A stretch of 23,466 nt of DNA, from the IMG/VR virus record IMGVR_UViG_3300023180_000407, positions 1 through 23,466 of that record. The stretch is one strand, 5' to 3'. Positions 1-8,100 of this stretch are shown piece after piece. The position numbers and the translations under genes were made by a program. This DNA comes from a virus. The notes beneath the pieces are model-generated. The model searched no databases. It was not told the origin of the DNA and saw only the letters and a program-made list of their open reading frames with translations. The first letter of the stretch is position 1, and each line of letters starts with the position of its first letter.

Positions 1-147
1 GAGAAGCAATCTTCATATCAAGAATTGAAGTATAGCGTTGCAGATCTCCCTGAGTTCTCCTCGTTTGCTGTCAAGATTGTGATGAAGACTGTCGATCCAG
101 CATTCGCTCCTAAGGTTCAAGATATCAGAGCAGTAGCATCGTTCTAA
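1..147 (+). CDS. Virion structural protein, C-terminal 48 residues (partial)
   Basis: An open frame runs from the first base to a TAA stop at 145-147 with no start inside the window, so this is the 3' end of a gene lying to the left. The visible tail reads 'YQELKYSVADLPEFSSFAVKI' (split: SSYQELKYSV..., FSSFAVKIVMKT) and ends in 'VQDIRAVASF'. An ending with a beta strand, a DPAFAPK-like turn and a final RA(I/V)A(S) stretch is familiar from large baseplate or tail proteins of cyanomyoviruses, and the genes that follow support a baseplate/tail assignment. The exact family cannot be named from 48 residues. It is followed nine bases later by the next gene on the same strand. Confidence 0.75.
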   Translation, partial: EKQSSYQELKYSVADLPEFSSFAVKIVMKTVDPAFAPKVQDIRAVASF

Positions 148-156
148 TTTCCGCGT

Positions 157-372
157 ATGTCTTATATCAAAGTTGAAGGGCATGATGGTCTTGTCAGAGA
201 CGAGACCACAGGTGCCATCTTGAATTACAACGATTCTGCTATCGAAGCTCGTCGTAAAATGAAACGATTGAATTCCGCGTTAGACGACATAAATATGTTG
301 AAGGATGAAGTCTCTGAAATCAAATCCCTACTTAGAGAGTTAATAAAAAATGCCAGCAATTCAAGTCGCTAG
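157..372 (+). CDS. Small coiled-coil virion-locus protein, conserved in cyanomyoviruses
   Basis: A 71-residue protein in two parts. Residues 1-30 have a compact motif (MSYIKVEGHDGLVRD, then GAILNYND), and residues 30-66 form a charged heptad-like helix with Leu/Ile/Met spaced as in a coiled coil (LNSALDDINMLKDEV, IKSLLRELI). I recognise the type as a small protein that commonly sits just before tail-fibre-like genes in cyanophages; its function is unknown. A role as a chaperone or linker for the following fibre protein is inference from position only. Its last 23 bases overlap the start of the next gene, which suggests coupled translation. No clear Shine-Dalgarno sequence precedes the ATG at 157. 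Confidence 0.8.
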   Translation: MSYIKVEGHDGLVRDETTGAILNYNDSAIEARRKMKRLNSALDDINMLKDEVSEIKSLLRELIKNASNSSR

Positions 373-3300
373 AACTGACACCTTTGAGATACAAAGGCAA
401 AAGATTAACCAGATTGGAGATCAGATTTTCCAAGTTAGTTCTGGTGGATCTGACTTATCAACTGGTAATCTAAAATTAGGAGATGGAATAAAAACCGCTC
501 CATCTCTAGCATTTGAAAGTGAAAATAGTCTAGGTCTCTATAGACCATCTGCACAGACTATTTCATACGTTTCTTCTGGAAAAAATATTCTTGATATTAC
601 TTCCGATAATTTGACTTTGTTCAAAGATGAAATTATCAAGAAAAAATCAGTACCTACTTCTGGTGGATTAACAGTAGTTCCTGGTTCTGGATATGAATAT
701 GGAACTTTTTCTGGAGTTTCTTTAAACGGTGGTTCTGGTAGTAATGCTATTGCAACATTTTTTATTGATTACTTTGAGGGGACCCCAGGATCTGGATCTG
801 GATATGCATCGGGAACATTTACACTTGTTCCTCTTGTTGGAGGATCTGGGTCTGGAGCTACTGTAGATTTTAGTGTTTCTGGACTTACTGGTGTTATTAC
901 TCAAAATGGAACTGGATATGCAGATGGATTTTATCCAAATGTTCCATTCGTATATGTTTCTGGATCCAATAACGGATCTGGTGCTCTTGCAATTGTAGAA
1001 ATTACTGGAAATGCTGTAGGAAACGTCTCCATTTCTTCAAATGGAAATAATAGTTATGAAGATGGAGACATTCTTACTATTTTAGATTCCGATCTTGGCA
1101 ATGGTGGTGGTTCTGGATTTTTATATGAAGTAACTACCGATGCGGGAGTTCTAAATTTTTCATTAATTAATAAAGGACCTGGATATACTGCTGGAGATGT
1201 TTTAACACTACCAACATCATCATCTGCAAATGGAGTTAATATTCCAGGAACTCATGTTGCCCCAGCATGTACATTGGTACAAGGAAGCTTCACAGTATCT
1301 TTACCAACACCAACTACGGAAGTTATCCCTGGTCAAATTGTTGCTATTGATCAGGGTGGAGCTGGAACAGGATCTTTTGGTGGTGCTACTGTTACTGTTG
1401 TTAGTATTACAGATGCATCAACGGTTGTAGTTGATGTCGCAGCTACTGTTTCTGGATCTGCCGATATTACTTTTAGCAGCCCAGTAGTTGACAGAATTAC
1501 AATTCCTGGAGGAACATCAAATCTATATCCAGGATTTATTCTGAGTGGATCTAATTATAGTGGTATCGATGGAGCAGAAATTACCGCTATTATTGATGCA
1601 AACACTATTCAGGTAGACACTCCTGGATCTGCAGCATTTTATGGAGCAAATCTCACATTTACTCCAAAATGGGGAGATGGAGGTTCTACCCAATTTACTT
1701 ATACAGTTGATACTGTCGGATCTGTTAATACTTTAACAATTACTAATGGTGGAACTGGATATGCAGTAGGTGACGTATTGACAGTAAGTTCTAGTGATCT
1801 TATCAACCCGATTGAATACACAATATCAGTTCAAAGCGTACAAAAAATTACTTTTACAACTACAGTATCTGATACATCTATTTCAGTTGGAGATACTTGG
1901 GAAATTGATGGGGGAGGAGAAGGTGGTGCAGCATATGAAGTAGCTTTTGTAAAAGCATCTGGAGGAAATATTGATTACATCCTATTACTAGGTTCTTCAT
2001 TTGCTGCATCTGATAGTATTAGAGAAGTTGGAACTACAACTCCAGTTTTAACTCTCTCCACAGCAGATACTAAAAACAAATATTATATCGATACTGGTTC
2101 TGGGGATTCTTTACATCCAAATCTATCTTTATATGTTGGCGAGACATATAAGTTTAATTATGGATCTGGAATGACTGGACATGAGTTAAAATTTAGCGAA
2201 TTTTCAGATGGCGTTTGGAATATCTTTGGTCCATTTACAACTAATGTAACATCAGGATCTGATATAGTAGTTCTATCCAGCACTTCCTCTATTTCAGTTG
2301 GAATGTTGGTAAGTGAAAATGGCAATAATCCTGGTCAACTTTCTGAAGGAACATTAGTATCAGAGATTGTCAATGGAACTACTATAAGATTAAACAAACC
2401 AGCATTGATTACTGGATCCATTGATTTAGATTTTTCTGGAAGCACTTATTCGACAGGAGTATCCTCTAGTGCTGGACTTTATGTTGAAATTAAAGTCTCA
2501 GATGCCACTCCATCTCCATTGTATTATTATTGCGAGTCCCATGCTGATATGGCAGGTGAGGACGGCGATGAGGCATTTATTACTATTGATCCAAATAACC
2601 CCAGAGTATTTGGTTCTGGATTTAGTGCAACTATAGATTCGATAGATGAAACAGATGTTATCACAATGGATGTTGAGACTGGAGAATTAGAGTGTCTCAG
2701 TATCACATCTTCAAATGCAACATTTGATACGACACAAGTTTCCCAGTCATTAATAGCTCCAAGTATTACTGGATCTGCCATTTCGGCAATTAATATCAAT
2801 TCATCTTCCACTTTAGAGTTAACTGCTTCTTCAACTATTACTTTAACAGCGGATTTGAATTTAGGCGCGGCAGTAACAATTACAAGAAATTCTGGAAATA
2901 TATTATCATCTGGAGAAATCAAGACTACTAATGTATTTAATTCAAATGATGCTTTAACTATTACCGATGCAGAGATTGAAAGTATTAATAATTATGATTT
3001 AGTTTTGAAACCAGCCGATGGTAGAATTGCTAAAGTAGATTCGACATCTGCATTTATTCTCCCTGTTGGAACAACAAACGATAGACCCATTGGACTAGCA
3101 GTTGATGGATCCGTAAGATTTAACAGTGAAACAAATCAATACGAAGGTTATAGTTCTCAGAGTTCTTCTTGGTCTTCTTTGGGTGGAGTTAGAGACCTTG
3201 ATGGAAATACTTACATTCTGGCAGAAGAAACAGTAGGAGCAAATGATAATAGACTGTGGTTTATTAATGATAATATAACCACTCAGCGTTTTACTCCAAC

Positions 3301-4591
3301 TTGGCATGAATATGTTAATGTAAAGAAAGTTAGATCCGTTAACGTAACTGCTCCAACTTATCTTGCTTGGACTGCTAATACTCCCGCAAATCTTGGAGAA
3401 TATCTAAAGTATAGAAATAATATTTACGAGGTAACTGTTGCTGGTGTTACAGCTAGTTCTGGAAACGAACCGACACATACTTCTGGAGCTGAGTTAAATA
3501 ACACAGCAGAATTAACATGGTATGCATCTGCTGTTGCTCCAATTACGTTTGAAGAGGTTGAGGAGGTAAGAATTTCCCCACTTGGATTTACTCCATTGGT
3601 AATTAGCGGCGACTTAAGACTATTCAAAAACATATTATCAACAGACATCAACGATCTTGTACTGAAACCAAATAGTGGAAGAAGAGTTGATATTCAATGC
3701 GAAACAACTCTCACCGTTCCTGTTGGCGGCACAGGAGATAGAGGAACAGCAGCTCGAGGTGGTATTAGATTCAATACAACTTCCAGTCAGTTTGAAGGAT
3801 TTGATGGAACAAACTGGGGATCTCTTGGAGGAGTTAAAGATGTAGATCAGAATACTTATATTATTCCAGAAACATCTCCTGGTGCAAATGAAAATATCCT
3901 ATATTTTTATAATGATAATAACAACACATTACAATTAACTACTACTTCGTTAGATTTTGTTTCCACCGATACCATTAGATCAACTGTATCTGATGAATTA
4001 GAGATTACTGCTTCTTTAATTACATTTGATCAAGCTGCTGTTACTTTAGATAACACCAGTTCTACTACAACTTTCTTACATTCTGCTAAGCAGTATTTCG
4101 ATCTTGGTTTATCATCTGGTTTATATGTCGAACCAGTTTTAAGACTTGACAATCAAGGTGATGTTTATTTCAACACAACATTTGGAACAGGATCATTCAC
4201 TGGAGTAAAAGTATTTGATGGTGAACTTAAAGAATTTGAATTGTCTGATTTGAGAATACGCACTACAGATATTTCTCTAGTAAAAGGGACTTCAAATATT
4301 GGCGGAGCGGTAATCTATGATACCGCAATAGAAAAGGGATCGAAAACAACAGTGGTTGCAAAAAATCCAACAACTGGTGATACCGAATTTATTGAATTTG
4401 CAATTATAGATGATGGAACTGATGTTTTCCATACAGAGTATGGAAATATCAGAACTGGATTGGAACTAATTGTTCCAACATTTGAACTCACTGCAAACAA
4501 TGAAGTTCGAATTAATATCGAACTAGGTGCTGACATCGGAAGCACTCAGACAGTTAATATTACATTAGTCTCACACATTACCAAGAAATAA
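350..4591 (+). CDS. Large multidomain tail/baseplate-associated virion protein with cupredoxin-like domain
   Basis: A 1413-residue protein starting at ATG 350 (MPAIQVARTDTFEIQRQKIN), an opening typical of cyanophage tail-fibre-like proteins; it overlaps the upstream gene by 23 bases. Domains in order: N-terminal head with a 'LAFES..SLGLYRP' segment (about 50-70); five GSGY/GTGY/PGY glycine turns at about 112, 149, 187, 277 and 468; two small beta modules (about 311-380 and 381-440); a cupredoxin-like domain (about 577-745) with candidate copper ligands H611, C728, H731 and M734, interrupted by another small beta module (about 634-697); an 'RFN...W.SLGG' module at about 910-985; an aromatic 'YLKYRNNIYEVT...PTHTSG' fibre module (1005-1065) resembling small carbohydrate-binding-like folds; a second 'RFN...W.SLGG' copy at 1130-1205; and a beta-rich C-terminus ending SHITKK. 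There is no signal peptide or membrane segment. I infer a location in the distal tail or fibre network. Precise gp identity is not assigned. Confidence 0.85.
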   Translation: MPAIQVARTDTFEIQRQKINQIGDQIFQVSSGGSDLSTGNLKLGDGIKTAPSLAFESENSLGLYRPSAQTISYVSSGKNILDITSDNLTLFKDEIIKKKSVPTSGGLTVVPGSGYEYGTFSGVSLNGGSGSNAIATFFIDYFEGTPGSGSGYASGTFTLVPLVGGSGSGATVDFSVSGLTGVITQNGTGYADGFYPNVPFVYVSGSNNGSGALAIVEITGNAVGNVSISSNGNNSYEDGDILTILDSDLGNGGGSGFLYEVTTDAGVLNFSLINKGPGYTAGDVLTLPTSSSANGVNIPGTHVAPACTLVQGSFTVSLPTPTTEVIPGQIVAIDQGGAGTGSFGGATVTVVSITDASTVVVDVAATVSGSADITFSSPVVDRITIPGGTSNLYPGFILSGSNYSGIDGAEITAIIDANTIQVDTPGSAAFYGANLTFTPKWGDGGSTQFTYTVDTVGSVNTLTITNGGTGYAVGDVLTVSSSDLINPIEYTISVQSVQKITFTTTVSDTSISVGDTWEIDGGGEGGAAYEVAFVKASGGNIDYILLLGSSFAASDSIREVGTTTPVLTLSTADTKNKYYIDTGSGDSLHPNLSLYVGETYKFNYGSGMTGHELKFSEFSDGVWNIFGPFTTNVTSGSDIVVLSSTSSISVGMLVSENGNNPGQLSEGTLVSEIVNGTTIRLNKPALITGSIDLDFSGSTYSTGVSSSAGLYVEIKVSDATPSPLYYYCESHADMAGEDGDEAFITIDPNNPRVFGSGFSATIDSIDETDVITMDVETGELECLSITSSNATFDTTQVSQSLIAPSITGSAISAININSSSTLELTASSTITLTADLNLGAAVTITRNSGNILSSGEIKTTNVFNSNDALTITDAEIESINNYDLVLKPADGRIAKVDSTSAFILPVGTTNDRPIGLAVDGSVRFNSETNQYEGYSSQSSSWSSLGGVRDLDGNTYILAEETVGANDNRLWFINDNITTQRFTPTWHEYVNVKKVRSVNVTAPTYLAWTANTPANLGEYLKYRNNIYEVTVAGVTASSGNEPTHTSGAELNNTAELTWYASAVAPITFEEVEEVRISPLGFTPLVISGDLRLFKNILSTDINDLVLKPNSGRRVDIQCETTLTVPVGGTGDRGTAARGGIRFNTTSSQFEGFDGTNWGSLGGVKDVDQNTYIIPETSPGANENILYFYNDNNNTLQLTTTSLDFVSTDTIRSTVSDELEITASLITFDQAAVTLDNTSSTTTFLHSAKQYFDLGLSSGLYVEPVLRLDNQGDVYFNTTFGTGSFTGVKVFDGELKEFELSDLRIRTTDISLVKGTSNIGGAVIYDTAIEKGSKTTVVAKNPTTGDTEFIEFAIIDDGTDVFHTEYGNIRTGLELIVPTFELTANNEVRINIELGADIGSTQTVNITLVSHITKK
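683..1762 (+). repeat. GSGY glycine-turn repeats in the 1413-residue virion protein
   Basis: Five in-frame copies of a (G/P)(S/T)GY turn (codons near 683, 794, 908, 1175 and 1751) are each followed by a short beta-rich segment and often by a second Gly-Ser cluster such as GGSGSGA. At DNA level the repeated unit is dominated by GGATCT or GGAACT followed by GGATAT. The same turn recurs in the 2922-residue protein. Repeats of this kind are known in phage and bacterial surface proteins; that they give a stiff beta fibre here is inference. Confidence 0.7.
2078..2585 (+). other. Cupredoxin-like domain with complete type 1 copper ligand set (within 350-4591)
   Basis: Residues about 577-745 of the large virion protein. 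Directly visible: a beta strand 'LSLYVGETYKFNY', then 'GHELKFS' supplying H611, then after an insertion a strand 'GLYVEIKV' and the loop 'LYYYCESHADM' supplying C728, H731 and M734. The C-x2-H-x2-M spacing is the one found in amicyanin-type blue copper proteins; plastocyanin and pseudoazurin have C-x2-H-x4-M. 'YYYC..H..M' segments are known in marine phage structural proteins, usually unannotated. Copper binding is predicted, not shown. A small beta module of about 60 residues (bases 2249-2440) is inserted between the first His and the Cys loop. Confidence 0.6.
3080..3860 (+). repeat. Duplicated 'RFN...W.SLGG' module (two copies)
   Basis: Two copies within the 1413-residue protein share the order 'DR(P/G)...G(S/G)(V/I)RFN', 'Q(Y/F)EG(Y/F)', 'W.SLGGV(R/K)D', '(D/G)NTYI', 'GAN(D/E)N' and an aromatic 'NDN'. 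The first is at about bases 3080-3280 and the second at about 3740-3930. They are separated by an aromatic fibre module. Shorter relatives form the heads of three other proteins in the window (13935, 14134, 22119). Confidence 0.7.
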
Positions 4592-4593
4592 AA

Positions 4594-5094
4594 ATGGCAA
4601 CTTCTCTAGAAAAATTCGATTCAGCTGGTGGATTTTCGATTGATAAAACCACAATCGTAGATGAACTCAGAAATGCAAAAGATCTCAACACACTTGAGAT
4701 TAAGAATTCTTTTTACAGCGATAGTAAAAATAAGCATTACATTTTAAGAGGGTTGAATACATCTGTTCTACAACTTGATGATATTGGAACTCAAATTACT
4801 ATAGACAGTAATACTATTAATTTTATTACTGGGCATATAATCGCTGTAAATCCAGCAGGCACTGTTTACTCAGCAAAGATTGAGAGTGCTGTTTTTTGTG
4901 ATGGAGTAGGAGCAGTTTCTATTCTTTCTAGTATGACTACAGTAATTAAAGATGATATTCCTACTGGTCAATCATGGGAGATTTCCCCTCTAGGAGCAGC
5001 AAATCGTTTTAGTTATTCTACTACAAGAGCAGGCACTACAAATACCATCAAATGGATTGTTTCAACACAAGTTATTAGTATTGCCTGGGCTTAA
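4594..5094 (+). CDS. Virion-locus protein of unknown function, 166 residues
   Basis: Starts two bases after the stop of the 1413-residue protein. The N-terminal 50 residues are polar and partly helical (MATSLEKFDSAGGFSIDKTT, then DELRNAKDLN). The rest alternates hydrophobic and polar residues in short strands (YILRGLNTSVLQLDD, ITIDSNTINFITG, VYSAKIESAVFCDG), ending in an aromatic/hydrophobic strand IKWIVSTQVISIAWA. This suggests a beta-sandwich tail accessory or fibre-tip protein. Similar small proteins next to fibre genes are common in cyanophages, but I cannot assign a named function. There is one cysteine and no catalytic motif, signal peptide or membrane helix. It is probably cotranscribed with its neighbours. 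Confidence 0.75.
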   Translation: MATSLEKFDSAGGFSIDKTTIVDELRNAKDLNTLEIKNSFYSDSKNKHYILRGLNTSVLQLDDIGTQITIDSNTINFITGHIIAVNPAGTVYSAKIESAVFCDGVGAVSILSSMTTVIKDDIPTGQSWEISPLGAANRFSYSTTRAGTTNTIKWIVSTQVISIAWA

Positions 5095-5102
5095 TGTCTA
5101 AA

Positions 5103-5110
5103 TATAAAAA
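5103..5110 (+). promoter_or_regulatory. Possible degenerate late promoter
   Basis: TATAAAAA lies in the 46-base gap before the giant fibre gene and differs at one base from the T4-type late box TATAAATA that occurs three times elsewhere in this window. It sits 38 bases upstream of the ATG at 5141, compatible with a late promoter, and a GGAG at 5124-5127 could serve as a distant ribosome site. With one mismatch in an AT-rich gap, chance is a real alternative. Confidence 0.3.
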
Positions 5111-5140
5111 GGAATAACTAGGCGGAGCTAAGCAGGCACC

Positions 5141-8100
5141 ATGAGTTTTAATATCAATTCGGATAAAGAATTTGTTAGAGGTTCTCAACCAAAATTTATT
5201 GGCGATCAAGAACTCACAATTAGATCTGGAACTGGCTCCGCCGAGAAAGAAATCTTAAGAGCACAGTTAGATGAAGTAACTGGATTGCCTCGTGTTGGTA
5301 TTAATAGAACTGGCCAGCGCGTAAATGCTATAACAATTGTTTCTGGTGGCAGTGGATATACTACAGAACCTTCTGTTACAATTGGCGCACCACAAACTGC
5401 TGGTGGTGTTCAAGCTTTAGCTTCTGCATTTATCTTTAATGGATCTGTTGTAAATATTGCTATTAATAATCCTGGCAGTGGATACACTTCTCCGCCAAGC
5501 GTTACGATTACTGGTGGAAATGGCGGTGGAGCAACTGCTACCAGTGTTTTAGATACTGTAGACTACGAACTTGATATTAATGGTGCTATCAGAACTTCAA
5601 CATCGATTATTTCTGATACTGCTAGAATTTTAAACCTAGATATTGATAACTTCATTACTCCAGATGCCAATTTCAGAGCTCCAAATCTGAAGACGTTTGT
5701 AAACAATACAGGCGTTCAATGGTCTTCTGGAATTATTCTTCAAAAAGATAGTTATAGATATTTTGGTCAAAATGTCTATCAGGCATTAAACACTGGAGTT
5801 ACTGGCGACAGTGGTCCAGTTCATGTTGATGGTATCGAACTCAATGGAGAAGTTCAATTCAAGCACATTGGATTTCGTGTAATTGACGAAAATTCTTTTG
5901 CATATAACGAAACTGGTGATGCAGGTATCTACCCAAGGTCTATTACACCACTACTAGGTGATAGATCTGATAAAATTGCAACCACAGAATACGTCCTCAA
6001 CCTAGCAACGAATGATGTTGGTGGTCGTATTTACGTTTCGCAGCAGATTGGTTCTGATCTAAACGATGGTCGTTCTGCTGTAAATCCAGTTAGATCGATT
6101 AAAAAGGCAGCACAACTTGCTTGGGCAACTCCTGGCGTCAAGGAAACTATTATTGTTTCTGGTGGAGACTATGTAGAAGACAACCCGATTTCCCTCCCAC
6201 CAGATGCTTCTGTTGTTGGTGATAACCTTCGTCTCGTAATTATTCGTCCAGCAAATCCAAACAAGCACATCTTCAAGTTTGGCGATAAAAACTATGTTAT
6301 TGGTGTCACTTATAGAGACCAAGTTGATTCCGTTGGAGATTCTGTTGCAACTTGGGATTTTGCAATGGTATTTGATGACAAACAGCGTATTGTTATCGAC
6401 AATGAAGTTAATGGGGATTTTGGAATTAACTTCCCAATTGGACATCAAATTTTTGGACCAGATCAGTTTAGAGTTGATTTCCAAGAAAACACTGGTCTAT
6501 CTAGTTTGCAAACTGGATTAGAAGTAGTTGGTGTAAACACTGGTGCTAGAGCAAAAATTATTGGCGTAAGGTTTGATTCCACTGCTGGTGCAGAAGCATA
6601 TCTAACTGGAGAACTTGATGTAACTCTTACCAGTGGTTCTTTCCTTGAAGGTGAAAGATTTAATTATTTGATTACTGGTACAGTAGGAAACTCTATTTCT
6701 CTAAACATTACACAGACTTCTGGAATTAATACTTTTAGAACTACTGATGATCCAGATACACTAATTCCCCCTGGCACATATATCCATCTTGATGATACAG
6801 ATGATAGCAGCTTTACTCAAGGTTTTTATGAAGTAAAGAGTATTAATGATGATAATTCTCCAACTTTCTGGGATGTTGAGGTTGTGCCTATTCTCAACGC
6901 ACCAGAGTGGGATACAACACAATCAGAAACAATCAACATCAGTGAAGGAAACATCGTTGTTGAAAGTGTTGATACCACTTCCCTATTATCAATTAGAGCT
7001 GAGGGAGAGGTTGTATCTACAAATTATGATATCACATCATCAATTCCCATTCAAAGACTTGATTTCTCTTTACAGGGAGATCCATCTATAGCAACAGGTG
7101 GTTTCCAAAATGAGCAATTTGGAAATGCTGAAGATCTTGGTGGTGTTGTTTTTTACACAAACGCCCTTGTAGGTAGAAGTAATATTCATGACTTTAAAGA
7201 GGGTCAGGAAATTTTAATTGAAGGATTGCCAACTGCTGGACCAGACTTATCTGCTTTAAATGGCAAGCAAAGAATTTATAAAGTTTTAGAAGATGCTGAT
7301 GGTAGGTCAAGAAGATTTGTTATTCCTAAGAAATTTCCAGCAATTGTAGATGCTGAGTTTGATCCTGGTCAAAATGCTACAGTAAAGTCATATTCAAAAT
7401 CTATTACGTTATCACTTCTCAACTCACCAAACACATTCCCAATTTCAACTCCAGTTGAAAGAAGATTTCAAGATGCATGTGTTTTCTTACGCAACAATAG
7501 AGATTTCATTGCGGATGAAGTTGTAGGAAAGATCAACGATCAATTTAAGAGAGAATATTATTCCGTATACAATATTAGTGGAAATTCTTTTGACATTTAC
7601 TTAGGAACTCTAGACCACGCCAATACTTGGATAAGTGGAGGAACAGTAACTTTCAATGGAGTTACACACAATGTAACTGATTTTGTTTATGATACTGCAA
7701 TCACAGGCGTTGCAACAGTAACAACCGACAATCCATTCCCAGGAATTTCTGAAGATGATACAGTTCAGTTAGCTGGTCTTCTAATTGAGTGCGATGCTGG
7801 ACAGAAGATCTATCCTTCATATAGCTCGCCAACTTCTGGAAGCAATCTTGGTTCAAACGGAGACGATCAGTGCCGTCAGGATATTGTTCACTTTATTAAT
7901 GCTTTAGTAAGAGATTTAGAATTTGGAACAAACCATAACGTAATCGAAGCGGCAAAGAAATATATTGTCAATGATAAATTGACTTATATTGACGATGAAA
8001 TTATTCAAATCACTCGTGGTATTGAATATGCCAGAGAACTCGCTATCTACGCGATGTGCAATTGGAGAACAGGAAATAGAACAACGGGTGATCCAGTATA

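Noticed and set aside
683-1762. Regularly spaced GGATCT/GGATAT units considered as a CRISPR-like or DNA-level repeat array
   Set aside because: The units are in-frame Gly-Ser/Gly-Tyr codons with variable spacing and no constant repeat length; they are protein repeats.
2527-2922. 131-codon antisense open frame
   Set aside because: It lies opposite a well supported structural gene, has a low-complexity composition, and no ribosome site or partner genes on that strand.
6059-6484. 141-codon antisense open frame
   Set aside because: It is opposite the predicted beta-helix of the giant fibre gene; nothing else in the window is on the minus strand.
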